55,552 nucleotides of DNA from CAZWRN01 sp964636275 (GCA_964636275.1 CAZWRN010000007.1:1-55552), one strand, 5' to 3'; positions 32,360 through 41,649 are shown, counted from the first letter of the stretch. Notes: a model not told the origin generated them from the letters alone. Translations and numbers: made by a program.

Positions 32360-33778
32360 ATGAACCAGCCATTTAAAAGCACTAAAATTGTTTGTACCAT
32401 TGGCCCCGCTTCATGGGATAAAGAAACCATGACCAAACTGGCCAAAGCAGGTATGGATATTGTCCGACTGAACATGTCCCATGGTGCCCATGAAGAAAAA
32501 GCTGATCAGATTAAATACGTCCGTTCTATTTCTAGAGAGATAGGCAAGACTTTGATGGTATTTGCCGATTTGCAAGGGCCCAAACTTCGTTTGGGTAAAA
32601 TCGATGGCGTCAGGCCAATTAAAAAGGGCGAGAAAATTGATTTAGTATTAAATGCCGAACACTTCCATGAATTACCAATGCAATTTGATCTCTCTCCGTT
32701 TGTAAAAAAAGGTCAAAGAATATATTTGAATGATGGTCTGGTAGAACTGACAGTTAATGATGTTGTTGGAAAAACTATTCGCACAACAGCTGTCAATGAC
32801 GGAATTGTTTCTTCCAACAAAGGTGTTAATGTACCTGATACTCTTCTAAAAGGCGCCGCCTTTACCCAAAAAGACCATGACGACGCTGTATTTGCACTTC
32901 AACATGATGTTGACTACATCGCCTTATCTTTTGTTCAGACAGTTGATGATCTTAAACCACTAAAAGAGTTAATTAAAAAACACAATCCAAAAGTTAAAAT
33001 TATTGTCAAAATCGAAAAAAATGAAGCAGTTGAAAACCTGGAAGAGATTTTAAAAGAGGCCAATGCGGTGATGGTGGCTCGAGGAGATCTAGCCATCGAA
33101 ACAGACAATACAACTGTCCCCATAGTTCAGCAAAAAATTATTAAATTAGCACGACAACTGCAGAAACCAGTTATTGTCGCAACCCAGATGCTGGAATCTA
33201 TGACAGAAAATCCCCGTCCAACCCGAGCTGAAGTCTCAGATGTTGCTACAGCAGTCATGGATCAGGCAGATTGTGTCATGCTCTCCGCTGAATCAGCCTC
33301 TGGAAAATATCCTCTTGAAGCTGTCTCAACCATGAATCATGTTATTCAGACTGTTGAATCCAATCCAGAGCAGAAACATTATATTAAAATCAATTGGGAA
33401 AGAATTATGGAAAGTGATTTAGCCTTGTATGGAATAGCAGCTTCAGCCTGTTCACTTGCCTACAGAGTAGGTGCTAAAGCGATAGTTGTTGGCACAGCTA
33501 CTGGCAGAACTGCTCAAATTATTTCAGCCTTTCGACCCGACACTAAGATTATCGCTGTAACACATGATGAGCTAACCAAAAACCAACTCAATCTGGTCTG
33601 GGGAGTCATACCAATTATTGTCAAACCAACCACCAATTTTAATACCTTTGTTGAACATATTTTCAATGAAGTGCAAAGCCTGGATGAATTTAAAAAAGGT
33701 GATAAATTAGTCATTGTGACAGGACTGACAGCTGGTGTTTCAGGCACCACCAATACAATCAAAATAGCCACTATCTAA
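32360..33778 (+). CDS. pyk: Pyruvate kinase
   Basis: The 472-aa enzyme starts K-I-V-C-T-I-G-P-A-S and has the N-R-like segment V-R-L-N-M-S-H-G, F-A-D-L-Q-G-P-K-L-R, the active-site helix I-I-V-K-I-E-K-N-E-A-V-E-N, M-V-A-R-G-D-L-A-I-E, and A-T-Q-M-L-E-S-M with T-R-A-E-V-S-D-V-A-T-A-V. It converts PEP and ADP to pyruvate and ATP, the last ATP-yielding step of glycolysis. The C-terminal regulatory domain (about 350-472) is complete. PEP synthase follows 56 bases downstream on the same strand, so the forward and reverse reactions are encoded side by side. Confidence 0.97.
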   Translation: MNQPFKSTKIVCTIGPASWDKETMTKLAKAGMDIVRLNMSHGAHEEKADQIKYVRSISREIGKTLMVFADLQGPKLRLGKIDGVRPIKKGEKIDLVLNAEHFHELPMQFDLSPFVKKGQRIYLNDGLVELTVNDVVGKTIRTTAVNDGIVSSNKGVNVPDTLLKGAAFTQKDHDDAVFALQHDVDYIALSFVQTVDDLKPLKELIKKHNPKVKIIVKIEKNEAVENLEEILKEANAVMVARGDLAIETDNTTVPIVQQKIIKLARQLQKPVIVATQMLESMTENPRPTRAEVSDVATAVMDQADCVMLSAESASGKYPLEAVSTMNHVIQTVESNPEQKHYIKINWERIMESDLALYGIAASACSLAYRVGAKAIVVGTATGRTAQIISAFRPDTKIIAVTHDELTKNQLNLVWGVIPIIVKPTTNFNTFVEHIFNEVQSLDEFKKGDKLVIVTGLTAGVSGTTNTIKIATI

Positions 33779-33834
33779 AAAAACTGTGATTTATCTCACT
33801 TTTGCTTTTTTAACAAATTTGTTACAGTATAAGA

Positions 33835-36264
33835 GTGGATACATCTTCCAAACTAACTATTCCCTTTGAAGATCTTTCAATTGAAGACGTACCCCAAGTA
33901 GGCGGCAAAAATGCATCATTAGGCGAAATGATCTCCACTTTGGGTAAAAAAGGTGTCCCGGTACCTGGAGGATACGCGATAACAGCTGCAGCTTATCGGT
34001 TTTTTTTAGGATCGACTGGCCTTGAAGAATTCATTAAAGAGACTCTTTCTGATCTTGATCCAAAAAACCTCAGTCAATTGGCATCAAAAGCCGAAAAAAT
34101 CCGCGACAAAATTGTTTCCACACCATTTCCATCTCAACTTATTGACGCAGTCAAAAAAGCCCACCAACAAGCGGAGAAAAAATACGGTTCTCACAGTGAT
34201 TTTGCTGTCAGATCCTCCGCCACAGCAGAAGATCTCCCAGGAGCCTCATTTGCAGGTGAACATGAAACCTATCTAAACATTCGGGGCATCGATGCCATAC
34301 TTGAAGCCAGTAAAAAAGCCATGGCTTCTCTTTTTACCGATCGAGCAATCTCTTACAGAATTGATAAACAGTTTGACCATTTTAAAGTAGCCTTATCCGT
34401 TGGTGTCCAAAAAATGGTCAGATCAGATCTTTCCTGTTCTGGAATTATGTTTTCACTGGATACCGAGTCAGGTTTTAAAGATGTAGTCTTGATCAATGGC
34501 TCATGGGGGTTGGGTGAAATGGTTGTCCAAGGGGCAGTGACACCCGATGAATTTATTGTCTTCAAACCAACATTAAATAAAATTGCTAAGCATTCTTTAC
34601 TTTTCAAAAAACATTATTACCAACCAGTTATTTCCAAAAAGATGGGTGTTAAAAATAAAAAAATGATTTATGACAGCGGCAATCACCCTACTAAAATTGT
34701 TGAGACATCTCTTTCCGAACAAAATAAATTTGTTATTTCAGACCAAGAGATTCTTCAGTTAGCTTCATGGGCAGTTGAAATTGAAAAACATTATTCTGAG
34801 AAAAACGGCAAATGGACCCCTATGGATATGGAATGGGCCAAAGATGGTCAAACCGGGCATTTATACATTGTTCAGGCCAGACCAGAAACGATCCACGCCG
34901 AACGTGATTTTTCAAAAATAAAAGAATATCAACGACTTGGTTCCTCTAAAGAATTAGTCAAAGGGGCTTCAGTTGGTAATAAAATTGCTACTGGTAAAAC
35001 CAGAGTAATCCTCACTCCAGCTGGAATTAAGGAGTTCAAATCAGGCGAAGTATTGGTTACCGTTCAAACTGATCCGGATTGGGAGCCAATCATGAAAATT
35101 GCTTCGGCTATTGTAACTGATAAAGGAGGCCGAACATCCCATGCAGCAATCGTTTCGCGCGAACTTGGAATACCATGTATCGTTGGCTCAGAAAATGCCA
35201 CAAAAACTCTAAAAACCGGTCAAATGGTTACAGTTGACACCACCGGTTCTGAAGGAATAGTTTTTGACGGTGAATTAAAATTTAAAATCAATGAAACTAA
35301 TATAAAATCTCTACCTGAAACAAAAACCAAAATCATGGTCAATATTGCTACACCCGATACTGCTTTTGAAAAATCCTTTTTGCCAAATCAGGGAGTGGGT
35401 CTGGCTCGAGAAGAATTTATCATTGCATCAAATATAGGAATACACCCAGAAGCTTTAATAAATTACCAAAATCTTGAATCATCGCTCAAAAAACAAATTG
35501 ATTCTAAAACTGTTGGCTGGGAAAATAAAACCCAGTTTTACATTGATAATTTAGCATTTGGTATAGCTAAAATAGCCGCCGCCTTCTATCCACACGAGGT
35601 ACTTGTCAGACTATCCGATTTTAAAACAAATGAATATCGTTCTTTACTTGGAGGTGATGCATATGAACCAAAAGAAGAAAATCCGATGATTGGCTGGCGA
35701 GGAGCATCTCGTTATTATTCACCAGACTTTGCTCAATCTTTTGCCTTAGAAATAGAAGCATTTAAAAAAGTTCGTTCCTTGTATGGTCTGCAAAATGCAA
35801 TGGTTCTGGTTCCTTTTTGTCGGACTGTAGAAGAAGGGAAAAAAGTAATAGATCTAATGGAAAAACATGGACTTAGTAGAAAAAAGGATCCATCTTTACA
35901 CATCTATGTCATGTGCGAAATACCGGCAAATGTCATACTTGCTGACCATTTCTTGGATCTGTTTGACGGTATGAGTATCGGTTCAAATGATCTAAGTCAA
36001 TTAACTCTGGGTATCGACCGGGATGGCAACGAAAAGATCAGATCAATTGCCAACGAAAATGATGATTCTGTCAAAGAGTTAATCCGAATGGTTATTAAAA
36101 AATGCCGAAACCGTGGAAAATACATCGGTATATGTGGCCAAGCACCATCTGATTACCCGGATTTTGCAGCATTTTTAGTCAAAGAAGGAATTGAAAGTAT
36201 TTCATTAAATCCGGACACTGTCATAAAAACTCTGTTACGTATTCATCAGGAAGAAAAAAAGTAA
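33835..36264 (+). CDS. ppsA: Phosphoenolpyruvate synthase (pyruvate, water dikinase)
   Basis: The 809-aa protein has the ATP-grasp-like N-terminal domain (V-G-G-K-N-A-S-L-G-E-M, S-S-A-T-A-E-D-L-P-G-A-S-F-A-G). The swivelling phosphohistidine domain contains G-G-R-T-S-H-A-A-I-V-S-R-E-L-G-I-P (catalytic His near residue 437), and the C-terminal PEP/pyruvate-binding barrel ends with I-C-G-Q-A-P-S-D-Y. It makes PEP from pyruvate, ATP and water. The start is GTG at 33835, with TACAGT 6 nt upstream as a possible -10; no ATG occurs before the conserved core. All three domains are intact. It opposes pyruvate kinase upstream. Confidence 0.94.
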   Translation: MDTSSKLTIPFEDLSIEDVPQVGGKNASLGEMISTLGKKGVPVPGGYAITAAAYRFFLGSTGLEEFIKETLSDLDPKNLSQLASKAEKIRDKIVSTPFPSQLIDAVKKAHQQAEKKYGSHSDFAVRSSATAEDLPGASFAGEHETYLNIRGIDAILEASKKAMASLFTDRAISYRIDKQFDHFKVALSVGVQKMVRSDLSCSGIMFSLDTESGFKDVVLINGSWGLGEMVVQGAVTPDEFIVFKPTLNKIAKHSLLFKKHYYQPVISKKMGVKNKKMIYDSGNHPTKIVETSLSEQNKFVISDQEILQLASWAVEIEKHYSEKNGKWTPMDMEWAKDGQTGHLYIVQARPETIHAERDFSKIKEYQRLGSSKELVKGASVGNKIATGKTRVILTPAGIKEFKSGEVLVTVQTDPDWEPIMKIASAIVTDKGGRTSHAAIVSRELGIPCIVGSENATKTLKTGQMVTVDTTGSEGIVFDGELKFKINETNIKSLPETKTKIMVNIATPDTAFEKSFLPNQGVGLAREEFIIASNIGIHPEALINYQNLESSLKKQIDSKTVGWENKTQFYIDNLAFGIAKIAAAFYPHEVLVRLSDFKTNEYRSLLGGDAYEPKEENPMIGWRGASRYYSPDFAQSFALEIEAFKKVRSLYGLQNAMVLVPFCRTVEEGKKVIDLMEKHGLSRKKDPSLHIYVMCEIPANVILADHFLDLFDGMSIGSNDLSQLTLGIDRDGNEKIRSIANENDDSVKELIRMVIKKCRNRGKYIGICGQAPSDYPDFAAFLVKEGIESISLNPDTVIKTLLRIHQEEKK

Positions 36265-36309
36265 TCTCTTATTGACAAGCCTATCTAAATAGTCAACAAT
36301 TACTATAGA

Positions 36310-36780
36310 ATGTCCTCTGATAATAAATCAAAAACTCCTGTTCAATTAACACTTACCGTTATAGGCAGTCTAGCTATTGGAATTGTACTTGGTTTAGTCA
36401 TTTCTCAAATTCTACTCAAAAAAAATCCTACCAAGATGGATAACCCCGACATAGCAAAATCAACCACTGACGAGTCAATTTTTTTGGAACAAACCGCTTT
36501 GATTAACGCCAAAGTAACAAAAATTTCCCCAGAATCAGTTACAGTAAAAAATGCCAACGGAGTAGAAGCCACATTTCGATTGACAAATCAAACTGGAATT
36601 TCCAAGCAACCAGGAAGTGGAAAACCATCAACCCAAGCCACAGCGGCTGACATCAAAATTGGCGAATTTCTAATAATCAATCTCAAGAAAGTATCTGATA
36701 ATTATCAAATTCAATCCATAGTCATTCCTCCACCTCTCGGAACACCTCCTTCGCCTCCAGCTTTACCATCATCAAACTAG
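36310..36780 (+). CDS. Membrane-anchored small extracytoplasmic protein
   Basis: The 156-aa protein has a polar N-terminus and one membrane helix (about 13-35). A Lys/Asp-rich linker and a small beta domain (about 60-145) follow, with the pattern A-K-V-T-K-I-S-P-E-S-V-T-V-K-N, F-R-L-T, then I-G-E-F-L-I-I-N-L, ending in a Pro-rich tail. The domain resembles DUF5666-type small beta-barrels but is not securely assigned. It begins 45 bases after ppsA. A TTGACA at 36272 suggests its own promoter. Confidence 0.65.
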   Translation: MSSDNKSKTPVQLTLTVIGSLAIGIVLGLVISQILLKKNPTKMDNPDIAKSTTDESIFLEQTALINAKVTKISPESVTVKNANGVEATFRLTNQTGISKQPGSGKPSTQATAADIKIGEFLIINLKKVSDNYQIQSIVIPPPLGTPPSPPALPSSN

Positions 36781-36787
36781 TGTTCAA

Positions 36788-38077
36788 CTAAATTTTAAAT
36801 CTCCGATCTGATAAAAACGGATTTGGCATTCGCTTCATTTTGTAAGAACCAGCTAAAAAGCCCCTTTGCAATGTAAAATCCCCGAACCGATCGTTTACTT
36901 TATCCAAAGTCATAGTAATAACTTTATCTCGCTCCACTTCTGGAAATAAACTAACATTTTCTGGATTAACATTTTTAACATTTGACACCGAAATTCCTAC
37001 CATTCGGATACTTTCACCCTGCCAAATCTCGGAAAAAAGCCTCCAAACTAGATGATAAATCTTTAATCCATTATTGGAGTAAGCCAATGTCCCCTGTATT
37101 CCTTCACTGTAAAATTTGTCACCAGTACTCTCAAAATAATTTTTGTCAAAAGCCGCTCGATACCAAATAGTGACCGTCCTCCCTACTAAATTTTTCGCCC
37201 TCAGTCTTTTAGCTACCATCTCCGCCAATTTTAAAAATAACTGCTGGATTTTGACAACATCGGAAGTATCATGAGACAGAGTATGCCGATGTCCTACCGA
37301 CTTCACTTCTTCTTTTTCATAAAAAGTCACTAAATTGGTCTCATCGATCCCTCGTGCGATATCATATAAAATCTTGCCATAACTTTTAAATGTCGCCAGT
37401 AAATACTCCAATGGAACCTGTCTTAATTCGGCAAAAGAGGTAACACCTATCTGATGCAGTTTTCGCCGAGTACGAAAACCAATTCCGCAAATATCAGTTA
37501 AGTCGGCCTGGTCTAGTAAATCCATGGCTGCTATTTCATCTGAAATTATAGTTAACCCGTCTGGTTTGACCATACTGCCAGCAAATTTGGCCATTCGTTT
37601 ATTGTAAGAAATACCAATCGAACATCTCACCCACTCTCCCACCTTAGATTTTATCTGCTCTTTAATATTTTCACCCAAGGTAAACAACTGTTTGTACTCT
37701 TTAAATGGATGATCTCCTCTCTTTAAACCAAGACTAGCAATGGGCAGTTCTAAAAAAACCTCGTCTATTGAAAATACTTCCACAGTGGGAGAAAAATTTT
37801 TTAGAATATTGATAAACCGCTTTGTGCAATCCAGATATTTATCGCTGTCACCTCTTACCGGAATAATATCTGGACACAACTCTTTGGCCTCAGCCAAAGT
37901 CATCCCTCCACGCACACCTTTAGCTTTAGCTTCAACAGAAACAGCCCCCAAAACAGTCCTCTCCAATCGATCACCTCCAGTCACACCGATGGGTTTTCCA
38001 CGTAACAGGGGATTCGCTTGCTGCTCAACTGTTGCAAAATATGAATTAAAATCTATATGAAAAATAATCTTAGTCAT
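36788..38077 (-). CDS. dinB: DNA polymerase IV (Y family)
   Basis: The 429-aa protein has the Y-family palm motifs: D9 in F-H-I-D-F-N-S-Y-F-A, and D105-E106 in V-F-S-I-D-E-V-F-L. The finger segment G-V-T-G-G-D-R and the helix-hairpin-helix region D-I-C-G-I-G-F-R-T-R-R-K-L are also clear. The little-finger domain is complete. DinB copies past lesions such as N2-dG adducts with low fidelity. Length is longer than E. coli DinB (351 aa), mainly at the C-terminus. Twenty-nine bases of its 5' end are duplicated 68 bp upstream. A small DUF6504-like protein, a typical DinB companion elsewhere, lies 0.7 kb upstream on the same strand. Confidence 0.93.
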   Translation of the reverse strand: MTKIIFHIDFNSYFATVEQQANPLLRGKPIGVTGGDRLERTVLGAVSVEAKAKGVRGGMTLAEAKELCPDIIPVRGDSDKYLDCTKRFINILKNFSPTVEVFSIDEVFLELPIASLGLKRGDHPFKEYKQLFTLGENIKEQIKSKVGEWVRCSIGISYNKRMAKFAGSMVKPDGLTIISDEIAAMDLLDQADLTDICGIGFRTRRKLHQIGVTSFAELRQVPLEYLLATFKSYGKILYDIARGIDETNLVTFYEKEEVKSVGHRHTLSHDTSDVVKIQQLFLKLAEMVAKRLRAKNLVGRTVTIWYRAAFDKNYFESTGDKFYSEGIQGTLAYSNNGLKIYHLVWRLFSEIWQGESIRMVGISVSNVKNVNPENVSLFPEVERDKVITMTLDKVNDRFGDFTLQRGFLAGSYKMKRMPNPFLSDRRFKI

Positions 38078-38139
38078 TTTAATTCATGCGCCTCCCTTCG
38101 GTCGTCTAAAGAATTAAAATCTATATGAAAAATAATCTT
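38043..38139. repeat. 29-bp direct repeat duplicating the dinB start
   Basis: Positions 38043-38071 (dinB codons 3 to about 12) recur exactly at 38111-38139, 68 bp away and outside the gene. The second copy is a non-functional fragment. Confidence 0.85.
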
Positions 38140-38425
38140 CTTTTGCCATCCGGCCATACCATAACTCCTTAACACAAACCAAAAAATTCAAAAAAACTTA
38201 CTACTCCAGGTAATTCGTTTAACATATGCCTCCTTTCTGTAAAATAAACCAATAATTAAAAATAAGTACCAATACCCGGTGTCAAATAAAATATCTCTTC
38301 CAAAATTAAATCCAATTTTCTAACCCCGTATTCCGTTGAAAAACGGAATCTATATAAAACAATTACCTATATACAATTGCTAACTATAGCCATCTATATA
38401 GACAGCGACTTTTATCGGTGTACGG
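38078..38425. other. 348-bp gene-free stretch upstream of dinB
   Basis: No gene is seen. It holds the second copy of the dinB 5' duplication, the dinB promoter region, and a REP-like hairpin at 38330-38349. Confidence 0.6.
38328..38358 (+). repeat. REP-like hairpin, plus orientation
   Basis: GT then ATTCCGTT-GAAA-AACGGAAT (stem 38330-38349, GAAA loop), followed by CTATATAAA. The same pattern occurs in the opposite orientation at 38759..38729. Confidence 0.6.
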
Positions 38426-38722
38426 TTAACCCTTAAGTAAATCTTCAAATAAATCTCTCCACTCAGGATTACTTTGTTCAATCAGCTGGATTTTCCAAAT
38501 TCGTTTCCATTCTTTTAATTGCTTCTCTCTCAAACTAGCTCCTTCAACCTGTTCATATGACTCAAAATAAACTAATGTATGCACATGATATTTTTTAGTA
38601 AATCCATCCACTACATCTTGTTTATGTTCAGCAACTCTTTTAACAAGGTTCTCTGCTTTACCAACATACAACGTGCCATTTTTTTGGCTTGCCATAATAT
38701 ACATATATCCACCAAGTTCCAT
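38426..38722 (-). CDS. GIY-YIG superfamily small endonuclease (URI type)
   Basis: The 98-aa protein is a minimal GIY-YIG domain. It has G-Y-M-Y-I-M near residues 5-10, L-Y-V-G-K-A (the second half, with Val for Ile) near 18-23, the conserved Arg in L-V-K-R-V-A-E-H-K, and the metal-binding Glu in L-R-E-K-Q-L-K-E-W-K-R. UvrC-related stand-alone nucleases of this type are common and their cellular role is poorly defined. It is flanked on both sides by REP-like hairpins in opposite orientation, which is unusual. Confidence 0.9.
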   Translation of the reverse strand: MELGGYMYIMASQKNGTLYVGKAENLVKRVAEHKQDVVDGFTKKYHVHTLVYFESYEQVEGASLREKQLKEWKRIWKIQLIEQSNPEWRDLFEDLLKG

Positions 38723-38728
38723 AATTTA

Positions 38729-38759
38729 TTTATATAGATCCCGGCTTTCGCCGGGATAC
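38729..38759 (-). repeat. REP-like hairpin, minus orientation
   Basis: On the minus strand: GT then ATCCCGGC-GAAA-GCCGGGAT (stem 38757..38738), followed by CTATATAAA. It is an inverted partner of the hairpin at 38328. Confidence 0.6.
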
Positions 38760-38814
38760 GAAATCAAATAATTTTGACAATTTCTCTCAAATAACATTGC
38801 TAAAAATAAAATTT

Positions 38815-39060
38815 TTAATCTGATTGCTCAACTTGTTCTAAAAACCATCTCATTTTTGCCAAGTTAAATTGCAATCGATAATAATTACCTCCACTACTAA
38901 CAGAAAAGTGATACAACACCCCTCCTTCAGACTTACTGGTATGAACCATATTTATTGAATCGATTTTGATCTTTCTTTCCCGCCAGAAAAAAATGTATGG
39001 CTCAACTTTGGTATTTTCAAACAAAGCCCAAACTCTAATTGGTTCATATAAATCAGTCAT
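38815..39060 (-). CDS. Small DUF6504-like protein near dinB
   Basis: The 81-aa protein has E-P-I-R-V-W-A-L-F-E, then F-F-W-R-E-R-K-I-K-I-D-S-I, H-F-S-V-S-S-G-G-N-Y-Y-R-L-Q-F and a C-terminal Trp-containing helix. This looks like a small beta-barrel of the DUF6504 kind, which in other bacteria is often encoded next to DinB-type polymerases. The match is from memory of the pattern and is moderate. Here dinB lies on the same strand 0.7 kb downstream with the GIY-YIG gene between. Confidence 0.5.
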   Translation of the reverse strand: MTDLYEPIRVWALFENTKVEPYIFFWRERKIKIDSINMVHTSKSEGGVLYHFSVSSGGNYYRLQFNLAKMRWFLEQVEQSD

Positions 39061-39302
39061 ATAGTTAGTAAGTAGTTAGTAGTAAGTAATTGGTAGGAAA
39101 TAAATAGATTATTCATATTTATGTTTTAATAAGCTAACTAGCTCAGGCAATAATAGGGTCAAATAATATAAAGCAGCAAACATGATTCGGTTTTATTTCG
39201 GTCTATTATTTATACACCCACAAAAAACCCGAAGTCAACTAGATCCTAATAGATCAAATTAAGCCTTGGCCTCAAACTATGATAAAATGAAGATCGCTGT
39301 TT

Positions 39303-41111
39303 ATGAGATTCTTACATCTGATTCATTATGTTTACTGGTTATTGATACTTTTGATACCTTTGATACTTTTTCCAGCTCACCTTCATGCCGCTTATGATCC
39401 TCTATTAGTACCAAACAATAAATTTGGAATGCACATCATATCCAGCTCACCTGAAGAAGTTAAAGACACCGCCAATTTGGTAAATAAAAATGGGGACTGG
39501 GGTTATATTACTTTTTTGATCGAAAGTGGACAAAGAGATAAAAATCGCTGGCAAACTTTTTTTAATGAACTTCGCCGATCTCATCTGATTCCAATAGTCA
39601 GAATAGCTACTAAACCAGAAGGTAATACATGGGCCAAACCTTATGAAAAAGAAGAAGAAGCCTGGGCTTCGTTTTTAAATGAGCTCAACTGGCCCACTAA
39701 AAATCGCTACGTCATCATTTACAATGAACCAAATCATGCTACCGAATGGGGTGGTAGTGTTGATCCTGCTTCCTATGCTCAGGTACTCGATAAAACAATT
39801 ACTGCTTTAAAAAAAGAAAACCCTGATTTTTTTGTAATAAACGCCGGACTAGATGCTTCAGCTCCCAATAAAACTCCAGCTTATATGGATTCCTTTACAT
39901 TTATGGACCAGATGAATACCGCCGTACCAGGTATATTTAATAAACTCGATGGCTGGTCTTCTCATTCCTATCCCAATCCCAATTTTTCCGGAAATCCAAA
40001 CAGTAATGGCAAAATGACTGTTCGCGGGTACCAAGAAGAAATCAAAAAATTAAAATCACTAGGTGTCGAAAAAAATTTACCTATATTTATTAGTGAAACC
40101 GGCTGGAAACATGCTGAAGGCAAACAATACAACAATACTTTTCCTACAGCCAGTAAAGTTGCCGAATTTTATCAAAATGCCTTTGAAAATGCCTGGAATA
40201 ACCATCAGATAGTAGCAATTACTCCCTTCATTCTAGATTATCAAGACGCACCATTTGATAATTTCTCTTTTAAAAAAATTCTTGCTGAGATCAATAAATC
40301 CCCTGACCCCAGCAGTGAAAGTGCCAAATTCTATCCAGCTTACTATACACTTCAAAATATGCCAAAAAATAATGGGAAGCCAGTTCAAATCCAAAGTGCA
40401 AAATTACAAAAAGGCGGTCTTTCAACCCAAAATTTCATTAGTCAAATCGACGCTACCCAATCTGGTATCACCACTACTCTGGTTGCCAATCAAACATATG
40501 ATCTTTTTCTGACGGTCGAAAATACCGGCCAATCAATCTGGAACGATGGCACTGCCACTAGTTTAGTTCCTTTTTCTCAAGGTTCACTGCTGGGAGTATC
40601 TTCAGTTAAATTACCACCTGATCAAAAAATTGAACCGGGCCAAAGTTACACTTTTAACTTTAAAATCAAAGCTCCGGCTGCCGGAACATACAAAATTCAA
40701 CTCAACATGTATGCAGGCGATAAATTGTTTGATAGTGAGGCATTTGAATTTATGATTGACATCAAATCCCCAGTCACACTACAAACCCAATCACAATTAA
40801 AATGGAAAAAGAATCCCTCCGGGGATTATTTATTAACAATCTTTAGTTCAGTTCAAAATACTGTCAATCGATCAGTCAATAAGCTAATAGTCGGAAGTGA
40901 GGGATCATCATCTCCATTTGAAGCGAAATATCTTCTACCTGATCACGAATACGACTTCACATTGGAAAGACCATTTTATAAACCAGTCACCATTCATCAA
41001 AAAGTCACTGAAGGAGTCAATATACTAGATTTTGGAGAACTGCAACCAGATATCAGCTCCGCTTTTTTAAGTCCCTCTGAACTATGGAAATTGTTACCCT
41101 GGTCAGAATAA
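39303..41111 (+). CDS. Secreted GH-A clan glycoside hydrolase-like protein with C-terminal beta domains
   Basis: The 602-aa protein has a signal or anchor helix (about 8-30) and a TIM-barrel domain (about 40-350). Two candidate catalytic acids are in the right context: E142 in Y-N-E-P-N-H after strand 4 and E265 in I-S-E-T-G-W-K-H after strand 7. This fits clan GH-A families such as GH39 or GH5. The C-terminal half has two Ig/CARDB-like regions (L-F-L-T-V-E-N-T-G-Q-S-I-W-N-D-G near 400). It probably acts on an envelope or environmental polysaccharide. The exact family and substrate are not determined. Confidence 0.78.
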   Translation: MRFLHLIHYVYWLLILLIPLILFPAHLHAAYDPLLVPNNKFGMHIISSSPEEVKDTANLVNKNGDWGYITFLIESGQRDKNRWQTFFNELRRSHLIPIVRIATKPEGNTWAKPYEKEEEAWASFLNELNWPTKNRYVIIYNEPNHATEWGGSVDPASYAQVLDKTITALKKENPDFFVINAGLDASAPNKTPAYMDSFTFMDQMNTAVPGIFNKLDGWSSHSYPNPNFSGNPNSNGKMTVRGYQEEIKKLKSLGVEKNLPIFISETGWKHAEGKQYNNTFPTASKVAEFYQNAFENAWNNHQIVAITPFILDYQDAPFDNFSFKKILAEINKSPDPSSESAKFYPAYYTLQNMPKNNGKPVQIQSAKLQKGGLSTQNFISQIDATQSGITTTLVANQTYDLFLTVENTGQSIWNDGTATSLVPFSQGSLLGVSSVKLPPDQKIEPGQSYTFNFKIKAPAAGTYKIQLNMYAGDKLFDSEAFEFMIDIKSPVTLQTQSQLKWKKNPSGDYLLTIFSSVQNTVNRSVNKLIVGSEGSSSPFEAKYLLPDHEYDFTLERPFYKPVTIHQKVTEGVNILDFGELQPDISSAFLSPSELWKLLPWSE

Positions 41112-41113
41112 AT

Positions 41114-41168
41114 AGTGATTAGTGATTAGTGATTAGTGATTAGTGATTAGTGATTAGTGATTAGTGAT
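41114..41168 (+). repeat. Heptanucleotide tandem repeat AGTGATT
   Basis: Seven to eight copies of the 7-bp unit AGTGATT lie right after the glycoside hydrolase stop codon. The same unit, reverse complemented, fills 55498-55552. Confidence 0.92.
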
Positions 41169-41182
41169 TAGATTGTAACGAA

Positions 41183-41572
41183 TCATTCTCTTATAATCTC
41201 CGGTACTTTCTGATCGTCTGGAATAAACCGGATAGATAGTGAATTTACACAGTGTCTAGTGTTTTTGTCCGTCAACCTCTCCCCTTCAAAAACATGGCCT
41301 AAATGACCATCACAGTTGGCACACCGAATCTCAATCCGATAGCCATCTGAATCTGGAACTCTTTTTACTGCTCCTTCAAAATGATCATCAAAGGCTGGCC
41401 ATCCACAATGTGCATCAAATTTAGCTTTAGATGTAAAAAGCGGATTGTTACATCTTCGGCATATATAGATTCCTTCTTTATAAAAATCATCATATTGCCC
41501 ACTAAAAGGCGCCTCTGTCCCCTTGCCGACAATAATATGTTTCTCATCCTCACTGAGTTGGTTGTATGCCAT
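41183..41572 (-). CDS. msrB: Peptide methionine (R)-S-oxide reductase
   Basis: The 129-aa enzyme reduces methionine-R-sulfoxide in proteins. The zinc-binding cysteines are C38-x-x-C41 and C84-x-x-C87. The catalytic Cys108 is in R-H-C-V-N-S-L-S-I-R-F, and the substrate pocket H-C-G-W-P-A-F is intact. The start is the ATG at 41572: an extended -10 (TGC-TATAAT, 41584..41579) sits 6 nt upstream, which excludes the earlier in-frame codons and implies a leaderless mRNA. The protein has no signal peptide, so it acts in the cytoplasm. Confidence 0.95.
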   Translation of the reverse strand: MAYNQLSEDEKHIIVGKGTEAPFSGQYDDFYKEGIYICRRCNNPLFTSKAKFDAHCGWPAFDDHFEGAVKRVPDSDGYRIEIRCANCDGHLGHVFEGERLTDKNTRHCVNSLSIRFIPDDQKVPEIIRE

Positions 41573-41611
41573 AGGCTGATTATAGCATCCCAGATATAAC
41601 TGAGATAAAGA

Positions 41612-41640
41612 TTGACATTCTCTTACAATCTTACTAATGT
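41612..41640 (+). promoter_or_regulatory. Promoter of the SGNH hydrolase, leaderless type
   Basis: TTGACA (41612-41617), 17 bp, TAATGT (41635-41640), then 9 nt to the ATG at 41650. It is back to back with the msrB promoter. Confidence 0.6.
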
Positions 41641-41649
41641 TATCCGACG

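Noticed and set aside
41114..41168. Possible CRISPR array
   Set aside because: The 7-bp units are contiguous with no spacers. No Cas gene is present.
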